This document shows, piece after piece, positions 1 through 5,103 of a stretch of DNA of 5,103 nt. Origin of the DNA: an uncultured Chlamydiae bacterium (GTDB taxonomy: Bacteria > Chlamydiota > Chlamydiia > Chlamydiales > Rhabdochlamydiaceae); contig CAIPRZ010000116.1 of assembly GCA_903867585.1 (NCBI GenBank), forward strand, positions 1 to 5,103, read 5' to 3'. The notes beneath the pieces are model-generated. The model searched no databases. It worked only from the letters and a program-made list of their open reading frames with translations, and had not been told where the DNA came from. How positions within the stretch are numbered: position 1 is the first letter of the stretch; each line of letters starts with the position of its first letter. The translations under genes and the position numbers were made by a program.

Positions 1-708
1 TATTTAATTTTATTTGGAAAAAAAAATGAACAGGCGGTTATTTTAAATGTCCTTGTTCAAAAAACTCCGACTTTAAACGCTTTATCTCCCCGTTTTTTTT
101 CCGATTATTTAGGCCTTTGTCCCAATGGTCGCCCACTTTTATTAAAAAAATTGGATCAGGTTAAAATTCAAAAGAAATTGCAAGAATTTCCTGTTTTTAA
201 AACCATTCAATCCGAGTTAACCCATGGGGGGGAGCTTATAGTGTCTTATGAGTTAAGAAAGCCCCTCTATATCCTAAAAGACTACGATAATTTAGGGTTA
301 GATCAAGAGGGAGTCATTATTCCCATAACCCCTTATTATTCTCCTAAAAAGCTTCCAGAAGTCTATTTAGGTCTTGATAAGGTGGTATGGAATAAAAAGC
401 ATAAGATTGAATATGCCCATCAAATTGTCAGTTATTTTAATAAGTATCGACTAGATATCTTTAATATAAAACTGATCGATCTATCTCTTTTAGATCATGC
501 AATTCCAGCTTATAGAGAGGTTGTTTTAACTGTAGAGGTTTTTGGACACTCTCATTACTTAAGAATTAATCCTCAGCATGTAGAAAAAGCGCTAGACCGT
601 TATATTCGCCTTTTTAAAGAGGCCAAATTAATGGGGCAACTTCAAAAACCGGTTATCTTTGATGCACGAATTTTGAAATTCGCTGTCTTAAAGAATTGTT
701 CAAAATAA
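1..708 (+). CDS. ftsQ: FtsQ-like cell division protein, partial (5' end outside the window)
   Basis: The reading frame is open from base 1 to the TAA at 706-708, so these 235 codons are the C-terminal part; a TTG at 151 is only an internal Leu. What is seen: a POTRA-like stretch at about codons 25-110. It has an LSPRFFSDYLGL segment, then EFPVFKTIQSEL, then a strand pair ending SYELRKPLYIL, followed by the FtsQ/DivIB-type signature of a DYDNLGLDQEG turn and a proline-rich LPEVYLG. A beta-rich C-terminal domain follows to the end. In the family, FtsQ is a bitopic inner-membrane divisome protein that binds FtsB/FtsL; its N-terminal membrane helix would lie before base 1. Position next to rsbV-miaA matches C. 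trachomatis CT764, which I recall being proposed as chlamydial FtsQ. The call rests on motif pattern plus gene order; without the N-terminus, another POTRA-domain envelope protein cannot be excluded. Confidence 0.72.
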   Translation, partial: YLILFGKKNEQAVILNVLVQKTPTLNALSPRFFSDYLGLCPNGRPLLLKKLDQVKIQKKLQEFPVFKTIQSELTHGGELIVSYELRKPLYILKDYDNLGLDQEGVIIPITPYYSPKKLPEVYLGLDKVVWNKKHKIEYAHQIVSYFNKYRLDIFNIKLIDLSLLDHAIPAYREVVLTVEVFGHSHYLRINPQHVEKALDRYIRLFKEAKLMGQLQKPVIFDARILKFAVLKNCSK

Positions 709-730
709 ACCTTAAGACAGCCTTTATTTA
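682..730. terminator. Hairpin between convergent ftsQ and desaturase, possible bidirectional terminator
   Basis: GCTGTCTTAA at 682-691 is perfectly complementary to TTAAGACAGC at 712-721, giving a 10-bp stem with a 20-nt loop. On the + strand the stem is followed by a T-rich tract (722-731, CTTTATTTAT-like); on the - strand the tail is weaker (GAATTTCAAAATT). The left arm lies in the last codons of ftsQ and the loop contains its TAA, so the hairpin straddles the end of the gene. The gap between the two stop codons is only 19 bp, which fits a shared terminator. The loop is long and the U-tract imperfect, so termination is inferred. Confidence 0.5.
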
Positions 731-1870
731 TACGGTACCTTTTAGATCAAGAGGCCCAATAGAGTTTGGCTTTTTGAGGGGATTACCAAGTCTATAGAGC
801 GTTTTGAAATGGGAAGCTATCGCCTTCCAAATGGTTTCCTGATGAAAATAGGGTAGATCAAACTCCTCAGCTGTTTTTTGGACAATTGGCGAGATTAGAT
901 GCAAATACCCATGGTAGAGGTGCGGGAAAAGATGGTGCTCTATCTGAAAGCTTAAGCCCCCAAATAAAAATCTTACTAAACGACTTTTTTTACCAAAGTT
1001 TGAGGTAGTTGCAAGCTGGTGCTTAGCAAAAGTATTAAATATTTTACCGTCTTGGTTAGGTAAGGGAAAAGTGACGTTTTCTACAATATGAGCTAATTGG
1101 AAAATGGTGGTTAAGCTCAAACCTAAAACGCTTAAAAAGCTAAGATAAGCTAAAAGATGCGTACCAAAACCAAAGTTTTGAAGTTTATAAGGGATATACA
1201 AAAAGCAAATGACGTGGAATGTTTTAAAAAACCCTAGCATCGCTAATTCAAAAAAAGAGGGTACTGGGTATTTTTTATTTTTAAGAGCATAGATTCTATA
1301 AAGCCTTTTATAGTCAGAAACAAAAATCCAGTGGATCAAATTGATGCTATAAAGAAGGGGAGCATAAAAGACTTGGAAACGGTGGATTTTTTTTAATTTC
1401 TGGTTTGGACAAAGTCTTAAAAGAGTTGTAGTTCCTAAGTCCGCATCATGGTCTGCAATGTTTGTGAATATATGGTGATCAACAGTATGTTCTTTTCTCC
1501 AAAAAAAAGTGCTAGGTCCAAAAATATCGCCAAAAAAACCGATAGCTCTATTGACTTTGGATTTAGCGGCGTACGATCCATGAAGAGCGTCATGGGCTAT
1601 GTTCATCACACTAACAGCAGCGACAAAGCCAAAGCCGGCAAAAAAGAGGATAAACAGGTTTTTGCTAAAAGGAGCAGTTACTAAAATCGTATAAAGCAAT
1701 ACACAAAGGCCAACGCAAAAAAGGGATTTAGTATGACCTTTTAATGAAGCTTTAGGGCCTAGGTTATTCGAGTTTAAAAAGTGATGTACTCTTTCTTTAA
1801 GGGTATTATAGAAGTCGCAAGCGCTCTCTTTTTCAAAAGATACTTTGACAGATGTTGTAGTCTTTTTCAT
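728..1870 (-). CDS. Membrane fatty acid desaturase, front-end (Q-box) type
   Basis: This complete 380-residue integral membrane protein belongs to the fatty acid desaturase family (PF00487 type), which introduces a double bond into acyl chains using a di-iron centre, O2 and an electron donor. All three histidine boxes are visible: HDALH (H93-H97), HTVDHH (H128, H132, H133) and QIEHH (Q309, H312, H313). The family's QLATTSNF segment is at 285-292 and a further QLAH at 258-261. The Gln opening the third box is typical of front-end (delta-5/delta-6) and linoleoyl-CoA/DesA3-like desaturases. There is no fused cytochrome b5 or ferredoxin domain, so electrons must come from a separate partner. Hydrophobic segments lie at about 49-67, 72-90, 166-184, 210-228 and 239-258. 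The ATG at 1870 is preceded on the minus strand by TAAGG five bases upstream, supporting this start. It is convergent with ftsQ and divergent from rsbV, so it is monocistronic here. Substrate and regiospecificity cannot be read from sequence. Confidence 0.9.
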   Translation of the reverse strand: MKKTTTSVKVSFEKESACDFYNTLKERVHHFLNSNNLGPKASLKGHTKSLFCVGLCVLLYTILVTAPFSKNLFILFFAGFGFVAAVSVMNIAHDALHGSYAAKSKVNRAIGFFGDIFGPSTFFWRKEHTVDHHIFTNIADHDADLGTTTLLRLCPNQKLKKIHRFQVFYAPLLYSINLIHWIFVSDYKRLYRIYALKNKKYPVPSFFELAMLGFFKTFHVICFLYIPYKLQNFGFGTHLLAYLSFLSVLGLSLTTIFQLAHIVENVTFPLPNQDGKIFNTFAKHQLATTSNFGKKSRLVRFLFGGLSFQIEHHLFPHLYHGYLHLISPIVQKTAEEFDLPYFHQETIWKAIASHFKTLYRLGNPLKKPNSIGPLDLKGTV

Positions 1871-1971
1871 AATTACCTTACTAAGTTTAAAAAAAGTTTC
1901 TGGGCTTTTTTACGTTTTAAATACCTAACTTGTACTTTAAGATCGCATACACGATAGGAGTATTTTTATCC

Positions 1972-1977
1972 ATTATA
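1972..1977 (-). promoter_or_regulatory. Possible -10 box for the desaturase
   Basis: On the minus strand this reads TATAAT, an exact match to the sigma70/sigma66 -10 consensus, about 100 bases before the desaturase ATG. No convincing TTGACA-like -35 is found at 16-18 bp spacing. In such AT-rich DNA a chance match is quite possible. Confidence 0.25.
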
Positions 1978-2224
1978 CATATATAGGGGTAATTTCCATA
2001 GGTTAGTTTTTACTATTGTAAGAACATTTTTTTTTGAAATTTTCGTCTATAGGAACATACAGGAGTTAGCCCTACTACCATTTCTAACTAGATATAAAAG
2101 GTTTGATATCTTACCCTTGAAACGTTCTTTTAGCGTTTTTTTTATGCCAAATATAAACTCTCTATTTTCTTCTTTTGCCGCTTATTTGCACTTAAACAAC
2201 CAACCTGCTTCTATAGTATATAAA

Positions 2225-2230
2225 TATAAT
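2225..2230 (+). promoter_or_regulatory. Possible -10 box for rsbV-miaA
   Basis: TATAAT occurs in a run of alternating A/T just upstream of the rsbV ribosome binding site. It would give a very short leader of roughly 15 nt before the GTG at 2252. No good -35 lies at 17 bp (AACCTG); TTGCAC at 2186 is too far upstream. If used, it excludes the longer rsbV starts at 2117 and 2144. Confidence 0.33.
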
Positions 2231-2239
2231 AAATTTATT

Positions 2240-2246
2240 AGGGGGT
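2240..2246 (+). promoter_or_regulatory. Ribosome binding site that decides the rsbV start
   Basis: AGGGGGT matches the Shine-Dalgarno consensus AGGAGGT at six of seven positions and ends 5 nt before an in-frame GTG at 2252. This is the best ribosome binding site in the window. The upstream alternatives (TTG 2117, ATG 2144) have none. Confidence 0.6.
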
Positions 2247-2251
2247 GGAGT

Positions 2252-2617
2252 GTGGTTGCAAATTTACCAATAGAAGAGTCTGAAAAAGAGGGTGTTCATA
2301 TTTTACGTGTTGGAGGGCGGCTTGATTCTTCTTCAGCCCCTGTTTTTGAGCGTAAAATGGTGCATATTATTGAAACCCCCGGCGCAAAGTTGATTGTAGA
2401 TTTTAAAAATTTAAGTTATCTTTCTTCTGCGGGTATGAGAGTGATGCTTGCAGCCTCAAAGAGGCTCAAACATACTGCTGGCACTGTTGTTTTTTGTTCT
2501 GTCCAGGCTCCAGTAATGGAAATAATTAAATTGGCTGGATTTGAGCATATACTAAAGTTTTATCCAACAGAACTTTCTGCTTTAAAAGCGCTAAAACCAC
2601 CTAATGAAAAAGAGTAA
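2252..2617 (+). CDS. rsbV: STAS-domain anti-sigma-factor antagonist (RsbV-like)
   Basis: With the GTG start this is a 121-residue protein, the usual size for a stand-alone RsbV/SpoIIAA. In partner switching, the unphosphorylated antagonist binds an RsbW-type kinase/anti-sigma factor in the cytoplasm; phosphorylation by the kinase and dephosphorylation by an RsbU-type phosphatase set the switch. Seen in the sequence: VHILRVGGRLDSSSAP (15-30), the beta strand LIVDFKNLSYL (47-57), then SSAGMRVML (58-66), with S59 aligning to the phosphorylated serine and S58 replacing the Asp usual in SpoIIAA. A helical C-terminal part follows (AGFEHILKFYPTELSALKAL). Gene order ftsQ-rsbV-miaA matches C. trachomatis, where this position is rsbV_2 (CT765). 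The TAA overlaps the miaA ATG by one base, indicating one transcript and translational coupling. The frame is open back to TTG 2117 (166 aa) or ATG 2144 (157 aa); I prefer 2252 because of the ribosome binding site. No RsbW or RsbU gene is in the window. Confidence 0.85.
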   Translation: MVANLPIEESEKEGVHILRVGGRLDSSSAPVFERKMVHIIETPGAKLIVDFKNLSYLSSAGMRVMLAASKRLKHTAGTVVFCSVQAPVMEIIKLAGFEHILKFYPTELSALKALKPPNEKE

Positions 2618-3605
2618 TGGTATTTTCAACTGTTCCCGATGTCGAGCTGAAAAAAATACATCTAGAAGGGTCTGAGTATAAGAAAAAAGTCATTGTAATC
2701 GCAGGGCCTACCGGAGTGGGTAAAACCTCTTTATCGATTAAATTGGCTCAGAAGCTCAATGGTGAAATAGTTTCAGCAGATTCCATGCAAGTGTATCGTG
2801 GGATGGATATCGGTACAGCCAAGGCCTCAGACAAAGAGCGGGCTCTTGTTCCCCATCATCTTATCGACATCTTAGATGTAAGAGATAAATTTAATGTCGT
2901 CGATTTCTATCACGAGGCTATGGCTTGTTTAGCTGATATATGTCATAGGGGTAAAGTACCAATAATAGTCGGTGGAACTGGGTTTTACTTAAGAGCTATC
3001 TTAAGAGGACCTCCCCCAGGCCCTCCATCAAAACCTGAGTTAAGAGAAAAGCTTGAAGAACAGTTGGATCGGGTAGGTGTCCAAGCTATGTACGATTCTT
3101 TATACGATTTAGACCCTTCGTACGCCTCTACCATTTCCGTAAATGATAAACAAAAATTTTAAGAGCTCTTGAAATCATAGCCGTTACAGGAATAAATGTT
3201 TCCAGTCTTCCTCAGCAAAAAGACCCTGATGAAGATGTTTACCAATATTTATGTTATTTTTTGACCAGGCCTAGGGCAGAGCTGCACGAAAGGGTAGAAA
3301 AAAGATGTGATCAAATGCTGGAAATGGGTTTTCTTGAAGAGGTGGAGAATCTTGCAAAAATGGGAATTTTAGAAAACTCCTCAGCTAAAGAGGCTATTGG
3401 ATACCGCCAGGGATTAGAATTTCTTGATTCGAAGCGCTCTTTAGAAGATTTTGGCTATTTTAAAGAAAAATTTATCGTAGCTACTAGAAAATACATAAAA
3501 CGGCAAATAACCTGGTTCAAAAAAGAGCCCGAATTTAAGTGGGTAGACCTCTGTTTGACAAGCGAAGAGGCTTTAATTGCGGAGATTGTAAAAGCTGTAT
3601 TGTGA
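2617..3605 (+). pseudogene. miaA: tRNA dimethylallyltransferase MiaA, reading frame interrupted by a 1-nt shift
   Basis: MiaA transfers a dimethylallyl group from DMAPP to N6 of A37 in tRNAs that read UNN codons. The first frame (2617-3162, 181 aa) holds the P-loop GPTGVGKT (30-37), DSMQVY with the conserved Asp (55-60), GMDIGTAK (62-69), HHLID (80-84) and VGGTGFYL (118-125). It stops just after NDKQK, where the family continues into ILRALEI. That sequence is present one frame back from 3156 and runs to TGA at 3603-3605, carrying FLTRPRAELHERV, AIGYRQ and the C-terminal TRKYIKRQITWF signature. Joined, the product is 329 aa, a normal MiaA length with no missing block. An annotator would see two pieces, 2617-3162 and a second with a possible TTG start at 3261. 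The shift could be a real inactivating deletion (A6 to A5), a sequencing error, or -1 slippage. The strong conservation of the second half argues for a recent event or an error. The ATG overlaps the rsbV stop (TAATG). Confidence 0.9.
3150..3162 (+). other. Frameshift site in miaA at an A5 run
   Basis: In the first frame the codons are CAA AAA TTT TAA (3151-3162). In the second frame the last upstream stop is TAA at 3147-3149, so the shift must fall within 3150-3162. The only homopolymers there are A5 (3152-3156) and T4 (3157-3160). One extra A, or a -1 slip of the Lys codon (AAA re-pairs perfectly with the preceding A), restores Lys-Ile-Leu-Arg. A classical X XXY YYZ slippery heptamer is not present in frame. 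Confidence 0.8.
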
Positions 3606-3619
3606 ATTACTGCTAAAGC

Positions 3620-3651
3620 CTTTAAAATCGCACCAGATATATATTTTAAAG
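3620..3651. repeat. Perfect 9-bp inverted repeat downstream of miaA
   Basis: CTTTAAAAT (3620-3628) is the exact reverse complement of ATTTTAAAG (3643-3651), with a 14-nt loop. The 7-mer GCTAAAG also occurs directly at 3612-3618 and 3651-3657. The stem is almost all A:T and no U-tract follows, so it is a poor intrinsic terminator. It could be a weak attenuator, an operator, or chance in AT-rich DNA. Confidence 0.4.
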
Positions 3652-3653
3652 CT

Positions 3654-3658
3654 AAAGG
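3654..3658 (+). promoter_or_regulatory. Ribosome binding site for the 3668 gene
   Basis: AAAGG ends 9 nt before the ATG at 3668, an acceptable spacing. It supports that start over the internal Met codon four codons downstream. Confidence 0.45.
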
Positions 3659-3667
3659 TTAATCATA

Positions 3668-4885
3668 ATGACGACTGAAATGAACCCATCCTCCTCTCTA
3701 GAAGAGGTTTCTTTACTTCTTAACTCGATGAAATCTTTTATTGAATCTTCAGAGCATGCCGATTGGACTGTGTTTAATCAGTCTAAAAAATCATTTTTAG
3801 AGCTTTTTAAGCAGGTTCCTAACTCCCCAGATAAGCAAAAAATTTGGAAGCAATTTGTTGAAATCAGTGATTCTGCCCGTGCTATAAGAAAACTCCAGGA
3901 AGAAGAGGGTCAGTTTGCAGCTGATATGATTGCAAAAGCTCTTGATGCTATTGAAGTTGAAATTTCAAACCCTATGAGTATAGCATTTACACATCCCTTG
4001 TTTGATAAAGTAACAAGCTTCAAAGATGTTAAATCTGAATTGATATCAGCATTATCAGCTTTCAAGTATTTGAATTCCAAAGCAGATCAAATTCAATCAC
4101 TAAGAGATGAGCTTACTCGCACAGGAATGAGGTTGTCTGTTAAAGGTCGACTTTTTGATAAATTATCTTTAATTGGGGACAAAGTTTTCCCAGTTAAAAA
4201 AGAGCTAGGGTTAAAGGTTATTGATTTATTCAATGCAGGTTTAGAAGATTTTTGCCAGTTTGCTTCTAAGCAATCAGATGGTTCGGAAATCCTTTTTCAA
4301 ATTCGGGTTATTCAATCTTTTCTTCGTGAAATGAATCTTAAAAAAGCAAGTTATGATCAGATAAAAAACACTTTGGATCCTTTATGGAAAAAAGCGGTGA
4401 TTTTAAAAGATAAAAAAAATCTAGAGCAACAAGAAGCCCTTGCCAAATCAGAAGCTCTTAAAAAAACGTTTGAAGAATCTTTTGCTACTATCAAAGAGCT
4501 TGCAGCTTTAAACAAAGATGAAGAAGCATTAAAAATTTATGATTCTCTTTTACTAAAGCTTAAAGATAAGCAGATATTAAAGCCTGATTATCGATCGTTA
4601 AGAGGAGAGCTTGAGGATGTTTCACAACCTCTATTTGATCGAATCAAAATGCAAAATGAACTTAAAAATGCAAAAGTCAAAGAACAAGCTTCTATCTTAG
4701 ATGAGAAAAAACAGTCTCTTTTAACTGTTTTAACAGACTCTTTAGCGATCGATGAGAAAAAAAATGCGCTTGATGAACTTGTTTCATTGAATTTAAATTT
4801 AGATGAATTTTATAGATTTAATTATACCTATTATGTGGCGTTAACAGCTCAGGCAAAGACAAGCAAAGAAACCTATCCATTGTGA
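3668..4885 (+). CDS. Hypothetical helical soluble protein, probably truncated at its C-terminus
   Basis: I do not recognise this 405-residue protein. It has no signal peptide or membrane segment and is rich in Lys, Glu, Leu and Ala, so it is most likely a cytoplasmic all-helical protein. Charged, coiled-coil-like stretches lie at about 248-300 (KDKKNLEQQEALAK onward) and 330-365. A more distinctive block near 150-190 reads RLSVKGRLFDKLSLIGDKVF followed by PVKKELGLKVIDLF. The helical repeats with spaced Trp (DW at 32-33, IWKQF near 60, LWKKA near 240) faintly recall DUF349-type repeats, but that is only an impression. The ATG has AAAGG upstream. It lies 62 bp after miaA in the same direction and may share its transcript. 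From about residue 399 the codons run into sequence that reads on the other strand as a transporter gene, so the last several residues are probably not native and the true gene was longer. Confidence 0.75.
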   Translation: MTTEMNPSSSLEEVSLLLNSMKSFIESSEHADWTVFNQSKKSFLELFKQVPNSPDKQKIWKQFVEISDSARAIRKLQEEEGQFAADMIAKALDAIEVEISNPMSIAFTHPLFDKVTSFKDVKSELISALSAFKYLNSKADQIQSLRDELTRTGMRLSVKGRLFDKLSLIGDKVFPVKKELGLKVIDLFNAGLEDFCQFASKQSDGSEILFQIRVIQSFLREMNLKKASYDQIKNTLDPLWKKAVILKDKKNLEQQEALAKSEALKKTFEESFATIKELAALNKDEEALKIYDSLLLKLKDKQILKPDYRSLRGELEDVSQPLFDRIKMQNELKNAKVKEQASILDEKKQSLLTVLTDSLAIDEKKNALDELVSLNLNLDEFYRFNYTYYVALTAQAKTSKETYPL

Positions 4886-5103
4886 AAATATTGCGACATA
4901 TAAAAATGCAAGCCACGAAATAATATTAATTTCAGTTTTTGGAAAATAATAAATCGCCAAACTAAAATGCACTGGTAAAGCAAGAACAAGTGCCCATGAA
5001 ATAACATCGGCTGAAACAATAATTTTGGTAAGTTTAGCTACAAAATTATAACAAATCGCTGCAACAATCACAGCAATACAAAATAAAATATCAGAATATG
5101 ACA
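4841..5103 (-). pseudogene. EamA/DMT-family transporter fragment, truncated by a junction; 5' end outside the window
   Basis: The minus frame is open from the right edge (base 5101) to TAA at 4841-4843; a GTG at 5071 is internal. It encodes three hydrophobic segments in the order of the second EamA domain of drug/metabolite transporters. These are ILFCIAVIVAAICYNFV with ..AKLTKI, then VISWALVLALPVHFSLAIYYF, then ISWLAFLYVAIFSQWIGFFA. The ISWALVL..P and WL.FLYVA.FSQ..GFFA pattern is characteristic of that family, in which ten-helix inner-membrane proteins of about 300 residues export or import small metabolites. Right after GFFA, where family members normally continue with Trp and a KGL-like motif, similarity ends and six unrelated residues lead to a stop. 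The last one to two membrane helices are therefore missing. Homology covers about 4863-5103; the remainder is read-through into the neighbouring gene. Substrate cannot be inferred. Confidence 0.7.
4853..4869. other. Probable rearrangement or assembly junction
   Basis: The + strand unknown gene and the - strand transporter fragment meet here tail to tail, and both lose their natural ends within a few bases. The 7-mer GCAAAGA occurs at 4853-4859 and again at 4863-4869 (10-bp period), a possible microhomology at the join. No terminal inverted repeat or transposase remnant is visible. Confidence 0.5.

Larger units (their letters stand above)
1871..2251. other. Divergent intergenic region (381 bp), no gene seen
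   Basis: This AT-rich spacer separates the desaturase start (minus) from the preferred rsbV start (plus). I see no conserved protein, tRNA or insertion-sequence remnant in it. It contains TATAAT-like boxes on both strands, a T9 run at 2027-2035, and a 6-bp inverted repeat AGATAT/ATATCT (2090-2095 and 2106-2111, 10-nt loop). The rsbV frame stays open back to a TTG at 2117 and an ATG at 2144. Neither has a ribosome binding site, and the translated stretch does not resemble STAS proteins, so I treat it as leader. Confidence 0.55.

Noticed and set aside
1448..1684. A 78-codon open frame on the + strand inside the desaturase gene
   Set aside because: It is fully antisense to the region encoding the first two histidine boxes, has no ribosome binding site and no recognisable domain; it is a shadow frame.
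1890..1912. A-run/T-run inverted repeat (AAAAAAG ... CTTTTTT) before the desaturase
   Set aside because: The stem is nearly all A:T in an AT-rich leader, with no supporting context for an attenuator or terminator.
2120..2143. Terminator-like AAACG/CGTTT stem followed by T8
   Set aside because: The stem is only 5 bp with two G:C pairs and no gene ends upstream on the + strand; likely chance.
2117..2251. N-terminal extension of the rsbV frame (TTG 2117 or ATG 2144)
   Set aside because: No ribosome binding site, translated sequence unlike STAS proteins, and a strong site for GTG 2252 further downstream.
3156..3162. Programmed -1 frameshifting in miaA as the default explanation
   Set aside because: There is no X XXY YYZ heptamer in frame and no strong downstream stem seen; MiaA is not known for programmed frameshifting. 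Kept only as an alternative to mutation or sequencing error.
4841..5071. A complete small 76-residue membrane protein starting at GTG 5071
   Set aside because: The frame stays open to the window edge with EamA-like sequence before the GTG, so it is part of a larger transporter gene.
1..5103. CRISPR array, tRNA/rRNA gene, insertion sequence or defence system
   Set aside because: No spaced direct repeats, cloverleaf-like sequence, transposase or nuclease motifs were seen on either strand.

Overview
The window looks like a piece of an AT-rich chromosome from a member of the Chlamydiota, most likely an environmental (Parachlamydiales-type) lineage and not a Chlamydia pathogen. The main argument is gene order. 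An FtsQ-like division protein, an RsbV-type STAS anti-sigma-factor antagonist and the tRNA prenyltransferase MiaA occur in the same order as CT764-CT765-CT766 of Chlamydia trachomatis (recalled from memory, not searched). Here an extra gene, a membrane fatty acid desaturase on the opposite strand, sits between the first two.

Layout. Positions 1-708 (+) hold the C-terminal 235 codons of an FtsQ-like protein, open at the left edge. Positions 728-1870 (-) hold a complete 380-residue acyl-lipid/acyl-CoA desaturase with three histidine boxes, convergent with ftsQ; a 10-bp hairpin lies across the ftsQ stop codon between them. Positions 1871-2251 form a divergent intergenic region with a TATAAT box on each strand. 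Positions 2252-2617 (+) encode the RsbV-like protein, whose stop codon overlaps by 1 nt the start of miaA (2617-3605, +). The miaA reading frame is broken by a 1-nt shift at a run of five A (3152-3156), but both halves are otherwise well conserved. After a 62-bp gap with an inverted repeat, 3668-4885 (+) encodes a soluble, mostly helical protein of unknown function. The right edge (about 4863-5103, -) carries the middle of the second half of an EamA/DMT-family transporter, cut off abruptly where the unknown protein gene ends.

How it fits together. ftsQ (division), rsbV (partner-switching regulation) and miaA (tRNA A37 modification) are ordinary chlamydial housekeeping genes. rsbV and miaA look co-transcribed and translationally coupled. 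The desaturase appears to be an accessory lipid-modification gene with its own promoter. I found no CRISPR array, tRNA, rRNA, IS element or defence system. The most notable points are the miaA frameshift, the transporter/unknown-gene junction near 4853-4869 (rearrangement or assembly chimera), and the desaturase inside a conserved chlamydial gene order.
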